This document shows positions 1 to 6,515 of a DNA stretch of 6,515 nucleotides, in pieces. A program made the translations under genes and the position numbers. The notes beneath the pieces are model-generated. The model was given only the letters and a program-made list of their open reading frames with translations. It searched no databases and was not told where the DNA came from. Numbering within the stretch: the first letter of the stretch is position 1; each line of letters starts with the position of its first letter. Source of the DNA: Polynucleobacter sp. UBA962 (lineage in GTDB: Bacteria; Pseudomonadota; Gammaproteobacteria; Burkholderiales; Burkholderiaceae); contig DBCI01000010.1 in assembly GCA_002292975.1 (NCBI GenBank), forward strand, positions 1,293 to 7,807, written 5' to 3'.

Positions 1-389
1 GAGATATAGGCAAAGAAGCGGTTATAGCCCTCCTCACCTTTCATATAGCCAATGGTGTAAATGTGGACCATTAAGGATACGAAGGTCACGACCACCATCA
101 TCACTGCGGTGAGTGGATCAATCAGAAAACCAATATCAAAGCTGAGCTCTCCTAACTTCATCCAGGTATACACGCTACCATCAAAGTAGTAGCCGTTGTT
201 GACTTCAAACAAGACCCAGCAAGACAAGATCAGGGCAATGGTGACCCCTAAAATTGTCAAGGACTGAGTAGCCACCTGCCCAATCCGATTTCCAAAGAAT
301 CGGGTTCCCAATAAACCAGCCATGGCCGAACCTACCAGCGGGGCTAGCGGTATTGCGCAGAGATGGGCGATGGTTAAGGAGGATGCCAT
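1..389 (-). CDS. nuoL: NADH-quinone oxidoreductase subunit L (NuoL), N-terminal part only
   Basis: NuoL is the distal antiporter-like subunit of the complex I membrane arm, related to MrpA/MrpD, and carries out proton translocation. Only the first 129 codons plus two bases are present; the gene runs off the left edge, while family members are usually over 600 residues. I translated this region by hand. It starts MASSLTIAHLCAIPLAPLVG and has hydrophobic segments near residues 5-28, 43-61 and 84-112. The diagnostic family block DPLTAVMMVVVTFVSLMVHI starts at residue 91, followed by YTIGYM and then YNRFFAYI at the edge. The catalytic lysines and glutamate of the channel lie further along and cannot be checked here. 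The ATG is four bases after the nuoK stop, with an AAAGG eight bases upstream. The frame is open throughout the visible part. Confidence 0.96.
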   Translation of the reverse strand, partial: MASSLTIAHLCAIPLAPLVGSAMAGLLGTRFFGNRIGQVATQSLTILGVTIALILSCWVLFEVNNGYYFDGSVYTWMKLGELSFDIGFLIDPLTAVMMVVVTFVSLMVHIYTIGYMKGEEGYNRFFAYI

Positions 390-393
390 GCGC

Positions 394-702
394 TTAACCT
401 TTAAGGTGATCCAAATCTTCAGCATTAATGGTGTCGACCTTACGGAAGAGGACCACCAAAATGGCTAAACCAATCGCAGCTTCTGCCGCAGCCACGGTCA
501 GAATGAAGAACACAAATACTTGCCCCGCCATATCCCCTAAGTAATGGGAGAAGGCTACAAAGTTCATATTGACAGCGAGCAACATGAGCTCGATAGCCAT
601 CAATAGAATGATCACATTACGACGATTTAAAAAGATACCAACCACGCTAATCGCAAACAGGATGGCACCAAGAACAAGATAATGAGCGAGTGTGATGGTC
701 AT
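394..702 (-). CDS. nuoK: NADH-quinone oxidoreductase subunit K (NuoK)
   Basis: NuoK is a small membrane-arm subunit of complex I, related to MrpC of multisubunit Na+/H+ antiporters, and carries key proton-channel glutamates. The 102-residue protein has three hydrophobic segments, near residues 5-25, 30-51 and 60-86. The two buried glutamates of the family are present: E38 in MAIELML and E74 in [11 protein letters not shown], matching E. coli Glu36 and Glu72 by motif. The paired arginines R27-R28 in the first cytoplasmic loop (LNRRNVI) are also kept. Length is typical (about 100). The gene begins two bases after the nuoJ stop, and an imperfect AAGAG lies six bases before the ATG, inside the nuoJ end. 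Its stop is four bases before the nuoL start. Confidence 0.98.
   Translation of the reverse strand: MTITLAHYLVLGAILFAISVVGIFLNRRNVIILLMAIELMLLAVNMNFVAFSHYLGDMAGQVFVFFILTVAAAEAAIGLAILVVLFRKVDTINAEDLDHLKG
398..402 (-). promoter_or_regulatory. Probable ribosome binding site for nuoL
   Basis: On the minus strand AAAGG, within the last Lys-Gly codons of nuoK, lies eight bases before the nuoL ATG. Spacing is good and the match moderate. It supports the ATG at 389-387 as the nuoL start. Confidence 0.5.
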
Positions 703-704
703 GA

Positions 705-1364
705 TTAACTCTTGCCCTCAGGCGATTTCGACTTACGATCCTGCTTGGCTTCATTACTAGAATCCATCGAGACAATCCGCATCCGGTCTTTTGCCTTCAC
801 GGCCACTTGATCAGCAATGTTTTGTCCCTTCACGTCCTTGCGCTTACGCAAGGTCAATGCCACCGCAGCAATAATTGCCACTAAGAGAATGATTCCGGCG
901 ATCTCAAAGGCATAGAGGTAATCGGTAAACATCAGATAGCCAAGTGCCTGAGTGTTGTTAGCAGAGACCACTTCGGGGAGGATATTGACGGGGGCAGTGG
1001 TACCAATAAATCCTCGGATCAAGATAATCGATAACTCGAGGATGATAACCACGCCAATGAGCATTGCCAGAGGGAGGTATTTTTTAAAGTCACGACGTAG
1101 GTGGGCTAAATCAAGATCGAGCATCATCACCACAAACAAAAATAGCACCATCACGGCACCCACATACACCAAAATCAGAATTAAGCTTAAGAACTCCGCC
1201 TTGAGCAACATCCAAATACCCGATGCACTAAAGAATGCGAGTACAAGGAATAAAGCGGCATGCACTGGGTTAGATACGGTCACCACTCGCAATGCAGCTA
1301 TGACCAGCAAAGCAGCAAAGGCGTAGAAGAAAACAGCAAAAAGAGTGGATGGATCAAAGTTCAT
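705..1364 (-). CDS. nuoJ: NADH-quinone oxidoreductase subunit J (NuoJ)
   Basis: NuoJ is a membrane-arm subunit of complex I that sits between NuoH and the antiporter-like subunits and takes part in conformational coupling (family knowledge). The 219-residue protein has five hydrophobic segments, near residues 8-28, 33-52, 58-81, 98-117 and 150-172. The third contains the conserved block [19 protein letters not shown] at 65-83, the family's signature helix. After the last helix comes a strongly charged, Lys/Arg/Ser-rich tail from about residue 173 to the end, predicted to be cytoplasmic and disordered; such tails vary in this family. The start is eleven bases after the nuoI stop in an AT-rich gap with no clear Shine-Dalgarno. 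The stop is two bases before nuoK. Confidence 0.97.
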   Translation of the reverse strand: MNFDPSTLFAVFFYAFAALLVIAALRVVTVSNPVHAALFLVLAFFSASGIWMLLKAEFLSLILILVYVGAVMVLFLFVVMMLDLDLAHLRRDFKKYLPLAMLIGVVIILELSIILIRGFIGTTAPVNILPEVVSANNTQALGYLMFTDYLYAFEIAGIILLVAIIAAVALTLRKRKDVKGQNIADQVAVKAKDRMRIVSMDSSNEAKQDRKSKSPEGKS

Positions 1365-1375
1365 AAATAAATCAA

Positions 1376-1867
1376 TTAACGATAGGGTGCATCGGCCTCA
1401 CGATTTGCAGCAATTTGTTTTTCATATTCGTCACCGACGGCCAATAACATCTCTTTGGTGAAATACAAATCGCCGCGTTTATCGCCAAAATATTCAAAGA
1501 TATTGGTTTCGACAATCGCATCGACTGGGCAAGCCTCTTCACAAAAACCACAGAAGATGCACTTGGTTAAATCGATGTCATAGCGCGTTGTTCTGCGCGT
1601 ACCATCCTCACGCTGATCCGACTCAATCGAAATAGCCAAGGCAGGACACACCGCCTCGCATAGTTTGCAAGCAATACAGCGCTCTTCCCCATTGGGATAG
1701 CGACGCAATGCATGAAGCCCACGAAAACGAGGAGACAAAGGAGTCTTTTCTTCAGGGTATTGGATGGTGATCTTCCGCTTAAATAAGTAACGGCCGGTAA
1801 TCGACATGCCAGTCAGTACGTCTTTTAGCATCAAGCTATCTAAGAACTGGGAGATTCGTTTAAACAT
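1376..1867 (-). CDS. nuoI: NADH-quinone oxidoreductase subunit I (NuoI)
   Basis: NuoI is a ferredoxin-like subunit with two 4Fe-4S clusters (N6a and N6b) that carry electrons from NuoG towards the last cluster before quinone, N2 in NuoB. The 163-residue protein has the two expected motifs: C64, C67, C70 and C74 ([12 protein letters not shown]), and C103, C106, C109 and C113 ([12 protein letters not shown]). In this fold the last cysteine of each motif ligates the opposite cluster. The N-terminal helix region, the [20 protein letters not shown] segment from about residue 38, and the tail from [22 protein letters not shown] match Burkholderiales NuoI closely, from memory, including total length. 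The gene starts six bases after the nuoH stop and has the clearest Shine-Dalgarno in the window. It ends eleven bases before nuoJ. Confidence 0.98.
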   Translation of the reverse strand: MFKRISQFLDSLMLKDVLTGMSITGRYLFKRKITIQYPEEKTPLSPRFRGLHALRRYPNGEERCIACKLCEAVCPALAISIESDQREDGTRRTTRYDIDLTKCIFCGFCEEACPVDAIVETNIFEYFGDKRGDLYFTKEMLLAVGDEYEKQIAANREADAPYR

Positions 1868-1873
1868 CGTCGC

Positions 1874-2947
1874 TTAGCTCCAGATATTCCATGGGGACAA
1901 AATCCAAGCCCCAACCAAAAGAACCCAAAATACTGTCAAGGGAATAAAGACTTTCCAGCCTAAACGCATAATTTGGTCATAGCGGTAACGTGGCAAGGTG
2001 GCACGCAACCAAATAAAACAGGAAAGCAAGAAGAAGGTCTTGGCAAATAGCCAGAAGAAACCTGGGATATCGCGTAAGACCGGTAGATCAAGGATGGGTA
2101 ACCAACCGCCCAAGAACATCGTTGCTGCTAAGGCAGCAATCAAAATCATATTGGCGTATTCAGCGAGGAAGAACAGCGCAAATGCCATACCCGAGTACTC
2201 CACCATATGCCCTGCAACAATCTCGGACTCTCCTTCCACCACGTCAAAGGGATGGCGATTGGTTTCAGCAACGCCTGATATGAAATAAATCACAAACATG
2301 GGCAATAGTGGTAACCAGTTCCATGAAAGGAAATTGAGTCCCATGCTGGCGAAGTAGCCGACCTCTTGGGAACGAACAATATTGCTTAAATTAAGCGAAC
2401 CTGCAACCATCAACACGGATACTAGAGCAAAGCCCATGGCAATCTCATAGGAGATCATCTGCGCTGAGGCACGCATCGCACCGAGGAATGGATACTTCGA
2501 ATTAGATGCCCAACCCGCCAAGATCACGCCATAAACACCGACCGAAGTAATGGCCATAATGTAGAGCAAACCAGCATTCACATCTGCTAGTACAAGCTCC
2601 GCCTGAAATGGCATTACCGCCCAAGCAGCAAATGCTGGGGTAAGCACCATCAAGGGTGCAATGATGTACAAAGTATGACTCGCACGCGCCGGAGAAATAA
2701 TCTCCTTCATTAAGAGCTTTAAGGCATCGGCGATTGGTTGTAATAAACCTAAGGGGCCAACACGATTGGGGCCTAAGCGAATATGCATCCAGCCGATTAA
2801 TTTGCGCTCCCAGAGAGTGAGATATGCAACCGCAGCAAACATCGGCAGAACAATCACTATGATCTTGACCAAAGTCCATACCAATGGCCATATAGGACCA
2901 AAAAGGTCTGCGCCTTGGGTTGTGATAGTGTCCAAAAGATCTGTCAT
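1874..2947 (-). CDS. nuoH: NADH-quinone oxidoreductase subunit H (NuoH)
   Basis: NuoH is the integral membrane subunit that joins the two arms of complex I and forms much of the quinone-binding cavity and the first proton channel (family knowledge). The 357-residue protein has about eight hydrophobic segments, near residues 21-46, 92-112, 125-145, 165-185, 208-226, 252-280, 295-313 and 333-351. Conserved family blocks are present: [19 protein letters not shown] at 47-65, the [19 protein letters not shown] stretch from 145, and the charged quinone-site loop [20 protein letters not shown] from 227, with [19 protein letters not shown] at 314-332. Length is normal for the family. The start is eight bases after the nuoG stop. 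Only a weak AAAGA lies five bases upstream of the ATG, which suits translation coupled to nuoG. The stop is six bases before nuoI. Nothing is missing or broken. Confidence 0.98.
   Translation of the reverse strand: MTDLLDTITTQGADLFGPIWPLVWTLVKIIVIVLPMFAAVAYLTLWERKLIGWMHIRLGPNRVGPLGLLQPIADALKLLMKEIISPARASHTLYIIAPLMVLTPAFAAWAVMPFQAELVLADVNAGLLYIMAITSVGVYGVILAGWASNSKYPFLGAMRASAQMISYEIAMGFALVSVLMVAGSLNLSNIVRSQEVGYFASMGLNFLSWNWLPLLPMFVIYFISGVAETNRHPFDVVEGESEIVAGHMVEYSGMAFALFFLAEYANMILIAALAATMFLGGWLPILDLPVLRDIPGFFWLFAKTFFLLSCFIWLRATLPRYRYDQIMRLGWKVFIPLTVFWVLLVGAWILSPWNIWS
1878..1881 (-). promoter_or_regulatory. Ribosome binding site for nuoI
   Basis: On the minus strand GGAG lies ten bases before the nuoI ATG, formed by the last Trp-Ser codons of nuoH (TGG AGC TAA). 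It is one of the better Shine-Dalgarno matches in the window and supports the ATG at 1867-1865 as the start. Confidence 0.6.
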
Positions 2948-2955
2948 GAGTATCT

Positions 2956-5328
2956 TTAAGCGGTGACCGCCACTTTAGCGATGGTGACTTCTCCGAACAT
3001 AGAACCGAGCTGAGTACTCATCCCAGTTCCGACCGCGATGCGCACTACGCCACTTACTAATCCAGGTTGCAGGGTAACAGGCACCTCAAGAGTCTTTCCT
3101 TCTTGGCTCACTGTAAGCAAGTCCCCTTCTTTTAAACTTAACTGCTCAAACAAATCCTCACCCACGCCAATTTGATTCGCCATCTTGGCGTCTCGCGTGA
3201 GTTGCAAAGATGGGGCACGACGTACGATTGCATCGCTTGCATAAATGGCTTGATCGGCTAGACGCTGAATCGACCCCGCTAGGACCTTCTTGTTCAGAAT
3301 CTGTGCATTTGCTGTAAACGAATTACTTAAGGAATGCTCAAGGGGTTTTGCTAAAGCATCTGCAAGAACCTCCTCGGGTACGTTGTATAAGAATCCATCT
3401 AAGTTCAACAGACTACCCATTGCTCGCAATACTTTCCAAGCAGGTCTTGCGTCAGCCAAGGGACGAACAGCAGGTTGCATGGTCTGTACCTGAGCTGCCA
3501 TATTTATATAAGTACCCACGGTCTCGGTATATGGAGTGATGGGCAAGATAACATCGGCTAACTCTAATAAATCAGGGCTCGTAAATGCACTGAGAGCAAT
3601 CACCGTATCCGCCTTTGTCAGTGCTGCACGGGTTTGCTGTGGGTTAGGTAAATCCATCAGAGGCTCAAGGTTCATCAGCACATAAGCGCGTGCATTGCTT
3701 TGCAAAAGGCTCTCGACACTTCCGTCATTACCTTGCGTAGCGCCAACTACTTGTGCGCCAACTGCATTGCCACCCTCGCCCAAGAATCCTAAGCAAGCGC
3801 CTGTATGGTGTGCAATGAACTCAGCCAAGATATGCAAATCTGATGCATTCGGATGGGCTATTGCGAGCGCACCCAATAAAATAGCCTGTTTCTCTGGGTT
3901 CTCTGAATTAGCACCTGCTAATAATTGATCAGCGATGCGTTGCGCTGGCACTGATACCGAGCTAGCGTGTGCGCCCGCAGGCAAGGTCAGTGATTTTGCT
4001 TTGGCAATCGCAGTTGCAATTTCAGTTAACTGCTTCACCCACTCAGCAGGAGCGCTATGAAGATGAGCCGCGACTGGCATTAACCAATCATTGCCACCAG
4101 CGTCTAATCGATAAACCTCTAAGCCACGCTTAGTCGCTGTGCGAATGCGGGCAGCTAGCAAGGGCTGATCTTTGCGCAAATGACTACCAATCACCAAAAC
4201 ACGTTTGAGATGATTGATCTCTGCAATCGGCATTCCTAACCAAGCAAGCTGAGCAGCACCACGGGTATCGACTTGGCGTAAACGGCTCTCCACGTGACCG
4301 GAGCCCAGCCCACGCATCACCTTTTGCAAGAGATATAACTCTTCCACACTTGAGATTGGATGGGCTAAGGCTGCTAGAGCATTTGCACCATGCTGCTTCT
4401 GAATATCACCCAAGGAATGGACGACATAATCGAGTGCGGATTGCCAATCGGTTTCTAGCCACTGACCATTTTGCTTCACCATGGGGGTGGTGAGACGATC
4501 GGTGCTATTGAGGCCCTCATAGGCAAAGCGATCGCGATCGCTAATCCAGCACTCATTGATATCTTCGTTCTCTAGAGCAACCACTCGCATCACCCGGTTG
4601 GCTTTGGTCTGAACGGTCGTATTACTTCCCAAAGAATCATGGGGGCTCAGCGAGCGTTTACGAACCAACTCCCAGGTGCGCGCTGCATAACGGAATGGCT
4701 TGCTGGTTAAGGCGCCCACGGGACAAATATCGATCATATTGCCCGAGAGCTCAGAGTCAACGGTCTGCCCAACAAAGGTGGTGATCTCCGAATGCTCACC
4801 ACGATTAATCATGCCTAACTCCATCACACCGGCCACCTCTTGACCGAAGCGCACACAGCGCGTGCAATGAATACAGCGTGACATCTCTTCCATCGAAATC
4901 AATGGGCCCACGTTCTTGTGGAAAACGACCCGCTTCTCTTCTTTATAGCGCGAACTGGACTTCCCGTAACCCACTGCCAGATCTTGTAACTGGCACTCAC
5001 CGCCTTGATCGCAAATTGGGCAATCCAAAGGATGGTTAATGAGCAAGAACTCCATCACTGATTTTTGGGCTTCCACCGCTTTGGCTGAATGCGTAAATAC
5101 TTTCATACCGGGCATCACTGGGGTAGCGCACGCTGGTAATGCTTTGGGGGCCTTCTCCACCTCAACTAAGCACATGCGGCAATTGGCTGCAATTGATAAT
5201 TTCTTGTGATAACAGAAATGCGGTACATAGGTACCCAATTTGTTTGTGGCATGCATCACCATCGAACCCTGAGGCACCTCAACGGCTTTGCCGTCGACAT
5301 GTATCTCAATCATGTTGATCGTACTCAT
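2956..5328 (-). CDS. nuoG: NADH-quinone oxidoreductase subunit G (NuoG)
   Basis: NuoG is the large Fe-S subunit of the complex I cytoplasmic arm and carries electrons from NuoF towards NuoI. It has 790 residues, a normal length for Betaproteobacteria. An N-terminal 2Fe-2S ferredoxin domain holds the N1b ligands C39, C50, C53 and C67. The following His/Cys segment holds N5 ligands H99, C103, C106 and C112. Next come the N4 ligands C152, C155, C158 ([10 protein letters not shown]) and C202 (DICPVGAL). From about residue 215 the protein is a molybdopterin-oxidoreductase-like domain, with no visible cofactor-binding signature, as expected for Nuo[22 protein letters not shown] at about 589-609 is typical. 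A C-terminal dinucleotide-binding-like segment follows from about 705. The extra N7 cluster of enteric and Thermus NuoG is absent. The first ATG is preferred over M6 (5313-5311) because a GAAGG lies ten bases upstream and because it sits two bases after the nuoF stop. The gene is intact. Confidence 0.98.
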   Translation of the reverse strand: MSTINMIEIHVDGKAVEVPQGSMVMHATNKLGTYVPHFCYHKKLSIAANCRMCLVEVEKAPKALPACATPVMPGMKVFTHSAKAVEAQKSVMEFLLINHPLDCPICDQGGECQLQDLAVGYGKSSSRYKEEKRVVFHKNVGPLISMEEMSRCIHCTRCVRFGQEVAGVMELGMINRGEHSEITTFVGQTVDSELSGNMIDICPVGALTSKPFRYAARTWELVRKRSLSPHDSLGSNTTVQTKANRVMRVVALENEDINECWISDRDRFAYEGLNSTDRLTTPMVKQNGQWLETDWQSALDYVVHSLGDIQKQHGANALAALAHPISSVEELYLLQKVMRGLGSGHVESRLRQVDTRGAAQLAWLGMPIAEINHLKRVLVIGSHLRKDQPLLAARIRTATKRGLEVYRLDAGGNDWLMPVAAHLHSAPAEWVKQLTEIATAIAKAKSLTLPAGAHASSVSVPAQRIADQLLAGANSENPEKQAILLGALAIAHPNASDLHILAEFIAHHTGACLGFLGEGGNAVGAQVVGATQGNDGSVESLLQSNARAYVLMNLEPLMDLPNPQQTRAALTKADTVIALSAFTSPDLLELADVILPITPYTETVGTYINMAAQVQTMQPAVRPLADARPAWKVLRAMGSLLNLDGFLYNVPEEVLADALAKPLEHSLSNSFTANAQILNKKVLAGSIQRLADQAIYASDAIVRRAPSLQLTRDAKMANQIGVGEDLFEQLSLKEGDLLTVSQEGKTLEVPVTLQPGLVSGVVRIAVGTGMSTQLGSMFGEVTIAKVAVTA

Positions 5329-5330
5329 GC

Positions 5331-6515
5331 TTAAGCTGCCTTCGCATAAGAAGAAACGAGACAGCGCTTGTGCTCAACATGATAGGCAAACTCATCCAGG
5401 TAGTGCTTGAGCATTCCTTGCACTGGCATTGCTGCAGCATCTCCTAAAGCACAAATGGTACGGCCTTGAATATTACCTGCCACATCTTTGAGTAGATCTA
5501 AATCCTCAGGTCGACCCTGACCATGCTCTATGCGGTTCACGATACGCCAAAGCCAACCGGTCCCCTCACGGCAGGGGGTGCATTGGCCACATGACTCTTC
5601 GTGATAGAAATACGACAAACGCAATAATGAGCGCACCATACAGCGGGTCTCATCCATCACAATCACTGCGCCCGAACCCAACATCGATCCCGCCTTCGAG
5701 ATCGCGTCATAGTCCATGGTCATATCCATCATGATGTTAGCGGGCAATACGGGTGCCGATGAACCACCAGGAATAACTGCCTTTAATTGCTTGCCATTAC
5801 GAACACCACCTGCGAGCTTTAATAACTCGGCAAACGGTGTACCGAGAGGAATCTCGTAATTACCGGGGTATGTGACATCCCCAGAGACAGAAAATATTTT
5901 GGTTCCGCCATTATTGGGTTTACCTAATTTCAGATAAGCATCGGAGCCAATCGCCAAGACAAATGGGACAGCCGCAAAGGTCTCGGTATTGTTAATCGTT
6001 GTGGGTTTGCCATATAAACCAAAGTTAGCCGGGAATGGTGGCTTAAAGCGGGGTTGACCCTTTTTGCCCTCCAACGACTCTAGCAAGGCGGTCTCTTCAC
6101 CACAGATATAGGCGCCAAAGCCTGGAGTTGCATGCAATTGAAAGTTAAACTCGCTTCCCATAATGGTTTGACCAAGATAGCCCGCTGCACGTGCTTCGTC
6201 TAAAGCCTCTTCAAAGCGCTCATACACTTCCCAGATCTCACCATGAATGTAGTTATAACCGGCTGTGATTCCCATGGCATAGGCACCAATAATCATGCCC
6301 TCAATCAAGGCATGTGGGTTGTAGCGCATGATGTCGCGATCTTTAAAAGTGCCAGGCTCACCCTCATCGCTATTGCAAACCAGATATTTAGCACCCTGGT
6401 AGTTCTTGGGCATGAAGCTCCACTTCAAGCCGGTTGGGAAGCCTGCGCCTCCACGACCTCGTAATGAAGATGCTTTTAACTCCGCAATCACGGCATCAGG
6501 GGTAATCTTTTCAGC
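5331..6515 (-). CDS. nuoF: NADH-quinone oxidoreductase subunit F (NuoF), 5'-truncated by window edge
   Basis: NuoF is the NADH-oxidising subunit of complex I. It binds NADH and FMN at the tip of the cytoplasmic arm and passes electrons to cluster N3. The window holds 394 codons and the stop; the frame stays open to the right edge, so the true start is outside. NuoF is usually about 430 residues, so roughly 40 N-terminal residues are missing (inference). Counting from the first visible codon, the glycine-rich nucleotide-binding loop [14 protein letters not shown] is at 19-32, the FMN/NADH-site motif [15 protein letters not shown] at 49-63 and [13 protein letters not shown] at about 138-150. 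Cluster N3 ligands are C309, C312 and C315 ([12 protein letters not shown]) plus C355 (GRTICALGD). The protein ends SSYAKAA. Its TAA lies two bases before the nuoG start, so the two are probably translationally coupled. A GTG at 6491-6489 is an internal valine (PDAVIAEL), not the start. Identity is certain; only the N-terminus is unknown. Confidence 0.98.
   Translation of the reverse strand, partial: AEKITPDAVIAELKASSLRGRGGAGFPTGLKWSFMPKNYQGAKYLVCNSDEGEPGTFKDRDIMRYNPHALIEGMIIGAYAMGITAGYNYIHGEIWEVYERFEEALDEARAAGYLGQTIMGSEFNFQLHATPGFGAYICGEETALLESLEGKKGQPRFKPPFPANFGLYGKPTTINNTETFAAVPFVLAIGSDAYLKLGKPNNGGTKIFSVSGDVTYPGNYEIPLGTPFAELLKLAGGVRNGKQLKAVIPGGSSAPVLPANIMMDMTMDYDAISKAGSMLGSGAVIVMDETRCMVRSLLRLSYFYHEESCGQCTPCREGTGWLWRIVNRIEHGQGRPEDLDLLKDVAGNIQGRTICALGDAAAMPVQGMLKHYLDEFAYHVEHKRCLVSSYAKAA
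5339..5343 (-). promoter_or_regulatory. Probable ribosome binding site for nuoG
   Basis: On the minus strand GAAGG lies ten bases before the nuoG ATG, inside the last codons of nuoF. It is a modest Shine-Dalgarno match. It supports the ATG at 5328-5326 over the in-frame ATG at 5313-5311, which has no purine-rich site before it. Confidence 0.5.

Noticed and set aside
952..1326. 124-codon open frame on the plus strand, antisense to nuoJ.
   Set aside because: It lies wholly opposite a conserved gene, its product is a low-complexity Ile/Thr/Lys/Arg-rich string with no recognisable domain, and nothing supports a separate start. It is a shadow of nuoJ.
1998..2288. 96-codon plus-strand open frame opposite nuoH, plus similar short ones at 2766-2966, 3290-3493, 3348-3539, 3695-3928 and 6243-6464.
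   Set aside because: All lie opposite intact, highly conserved nuo genes, have no domain-like composition and are of the length expected by chance.
2502..2891. 129-codon open frame on the minus strand, in another frame inside nuoH.
   Set aside because: It overlaps the conserved NuoH coding frame completely and its product has no recognisable family features. It is a shadow frame.
5311..5313. In-frame ATG at codon 6 of nuoG as an alternative start (MIEIHVDGK).
   Set aside because: Homologues often begin near here, so it cannot be excluded, but the first ATG has a plausible Shine-Dalgarno and the tight spacing to nuoF seen across the operon.
6489..6491. GTG that could be read as a nuoF start codon giving a 386-residue protein.
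   Set aside because: The frame is open through the eight codons upstream to the edge (AEKITPDA), which continue the conserved NuoF sequence [11 protein letters not shown]. The GTG is an internal valine and the gene is cut by the window edge.
1..6515. Search for an unusual system: mobile elements, tRNA/rRNA genes, CRISPR repeats, internal terminators or inserted genes.
   Set aside because: Coding sequence fills the window apart from gaps of 2-11 bases, the gene order is canonical, and I saw no repeat arrays, terminal inverted repeats or hairpin-plus-T-run structures on the coding strand.

Overview
The window lies entirely inside an nuo operon, which encodes the proton-pumping NADH:quinone oxidoreductase (respiratory complex I). 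All seven genes read on the minus strand. In transcription order, from the right edge to the left, they are nuoF (5' end cut off), nuoG, nuoH, nuoI, nuoJ, nuoK and nuoL (only the first 129 codons present). This is the standard proteobacterial order. nuoA-E would be expected beyond the right edge and nuoM-N beyond the left edge, but neither is visible here.

The proteins look most like those of Betaproteobacteria of the Burkholderiales. NuoI is very close to what I remember of Ralstonia/Burkholderia NuoI, NuoG carries only the three common Fe-S sites and no N7 site, and base composition by eye is moderate rather than GC-rich. A Polynucleobacter-like freshwater member of the Burkholderiaceae would fit. 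That assignment is inference from memory, not from a search.

Region by region (minus strand): 5331-6515 is NuoF, which binds NADH, FMN and cluster N3. 2956-5328 is NuoG, with clusters N1b, N5 and N4 and a molybdopterin-oxidoreductase-like body. 1874-2947 is NuoH, the membrane subunit at the quinone-site junction. 1376-1867 is NuoI, with clusters N6a and N6b. 705-1364 is NuoJ and 394-702 is NuoK, both membrane-arm subunits. 1-389 is the N-terminus of NuoL, an antiporter-like subunit. Gaps between genes are only 2-11 bases, with no room for internal promoters or terminators outside coding sequence, so the genes are almost certainly co-transcribed and probably translationally coupled.

Electrons pass from NADH to FMN in NuoF, through the Fe-S chain of NuoG and NuoI, to quinone at the NuoH junction. 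The energy released drives proton movement through NuoH, J, K and L. Every visible gene is intact and has its key residues. I found no mobile element, RNA gene, CRISPR array or foreign insertion, and no evidence of a previously undescribed system. This is an ordinary core-metabolism region, and the findings below are of low interest.
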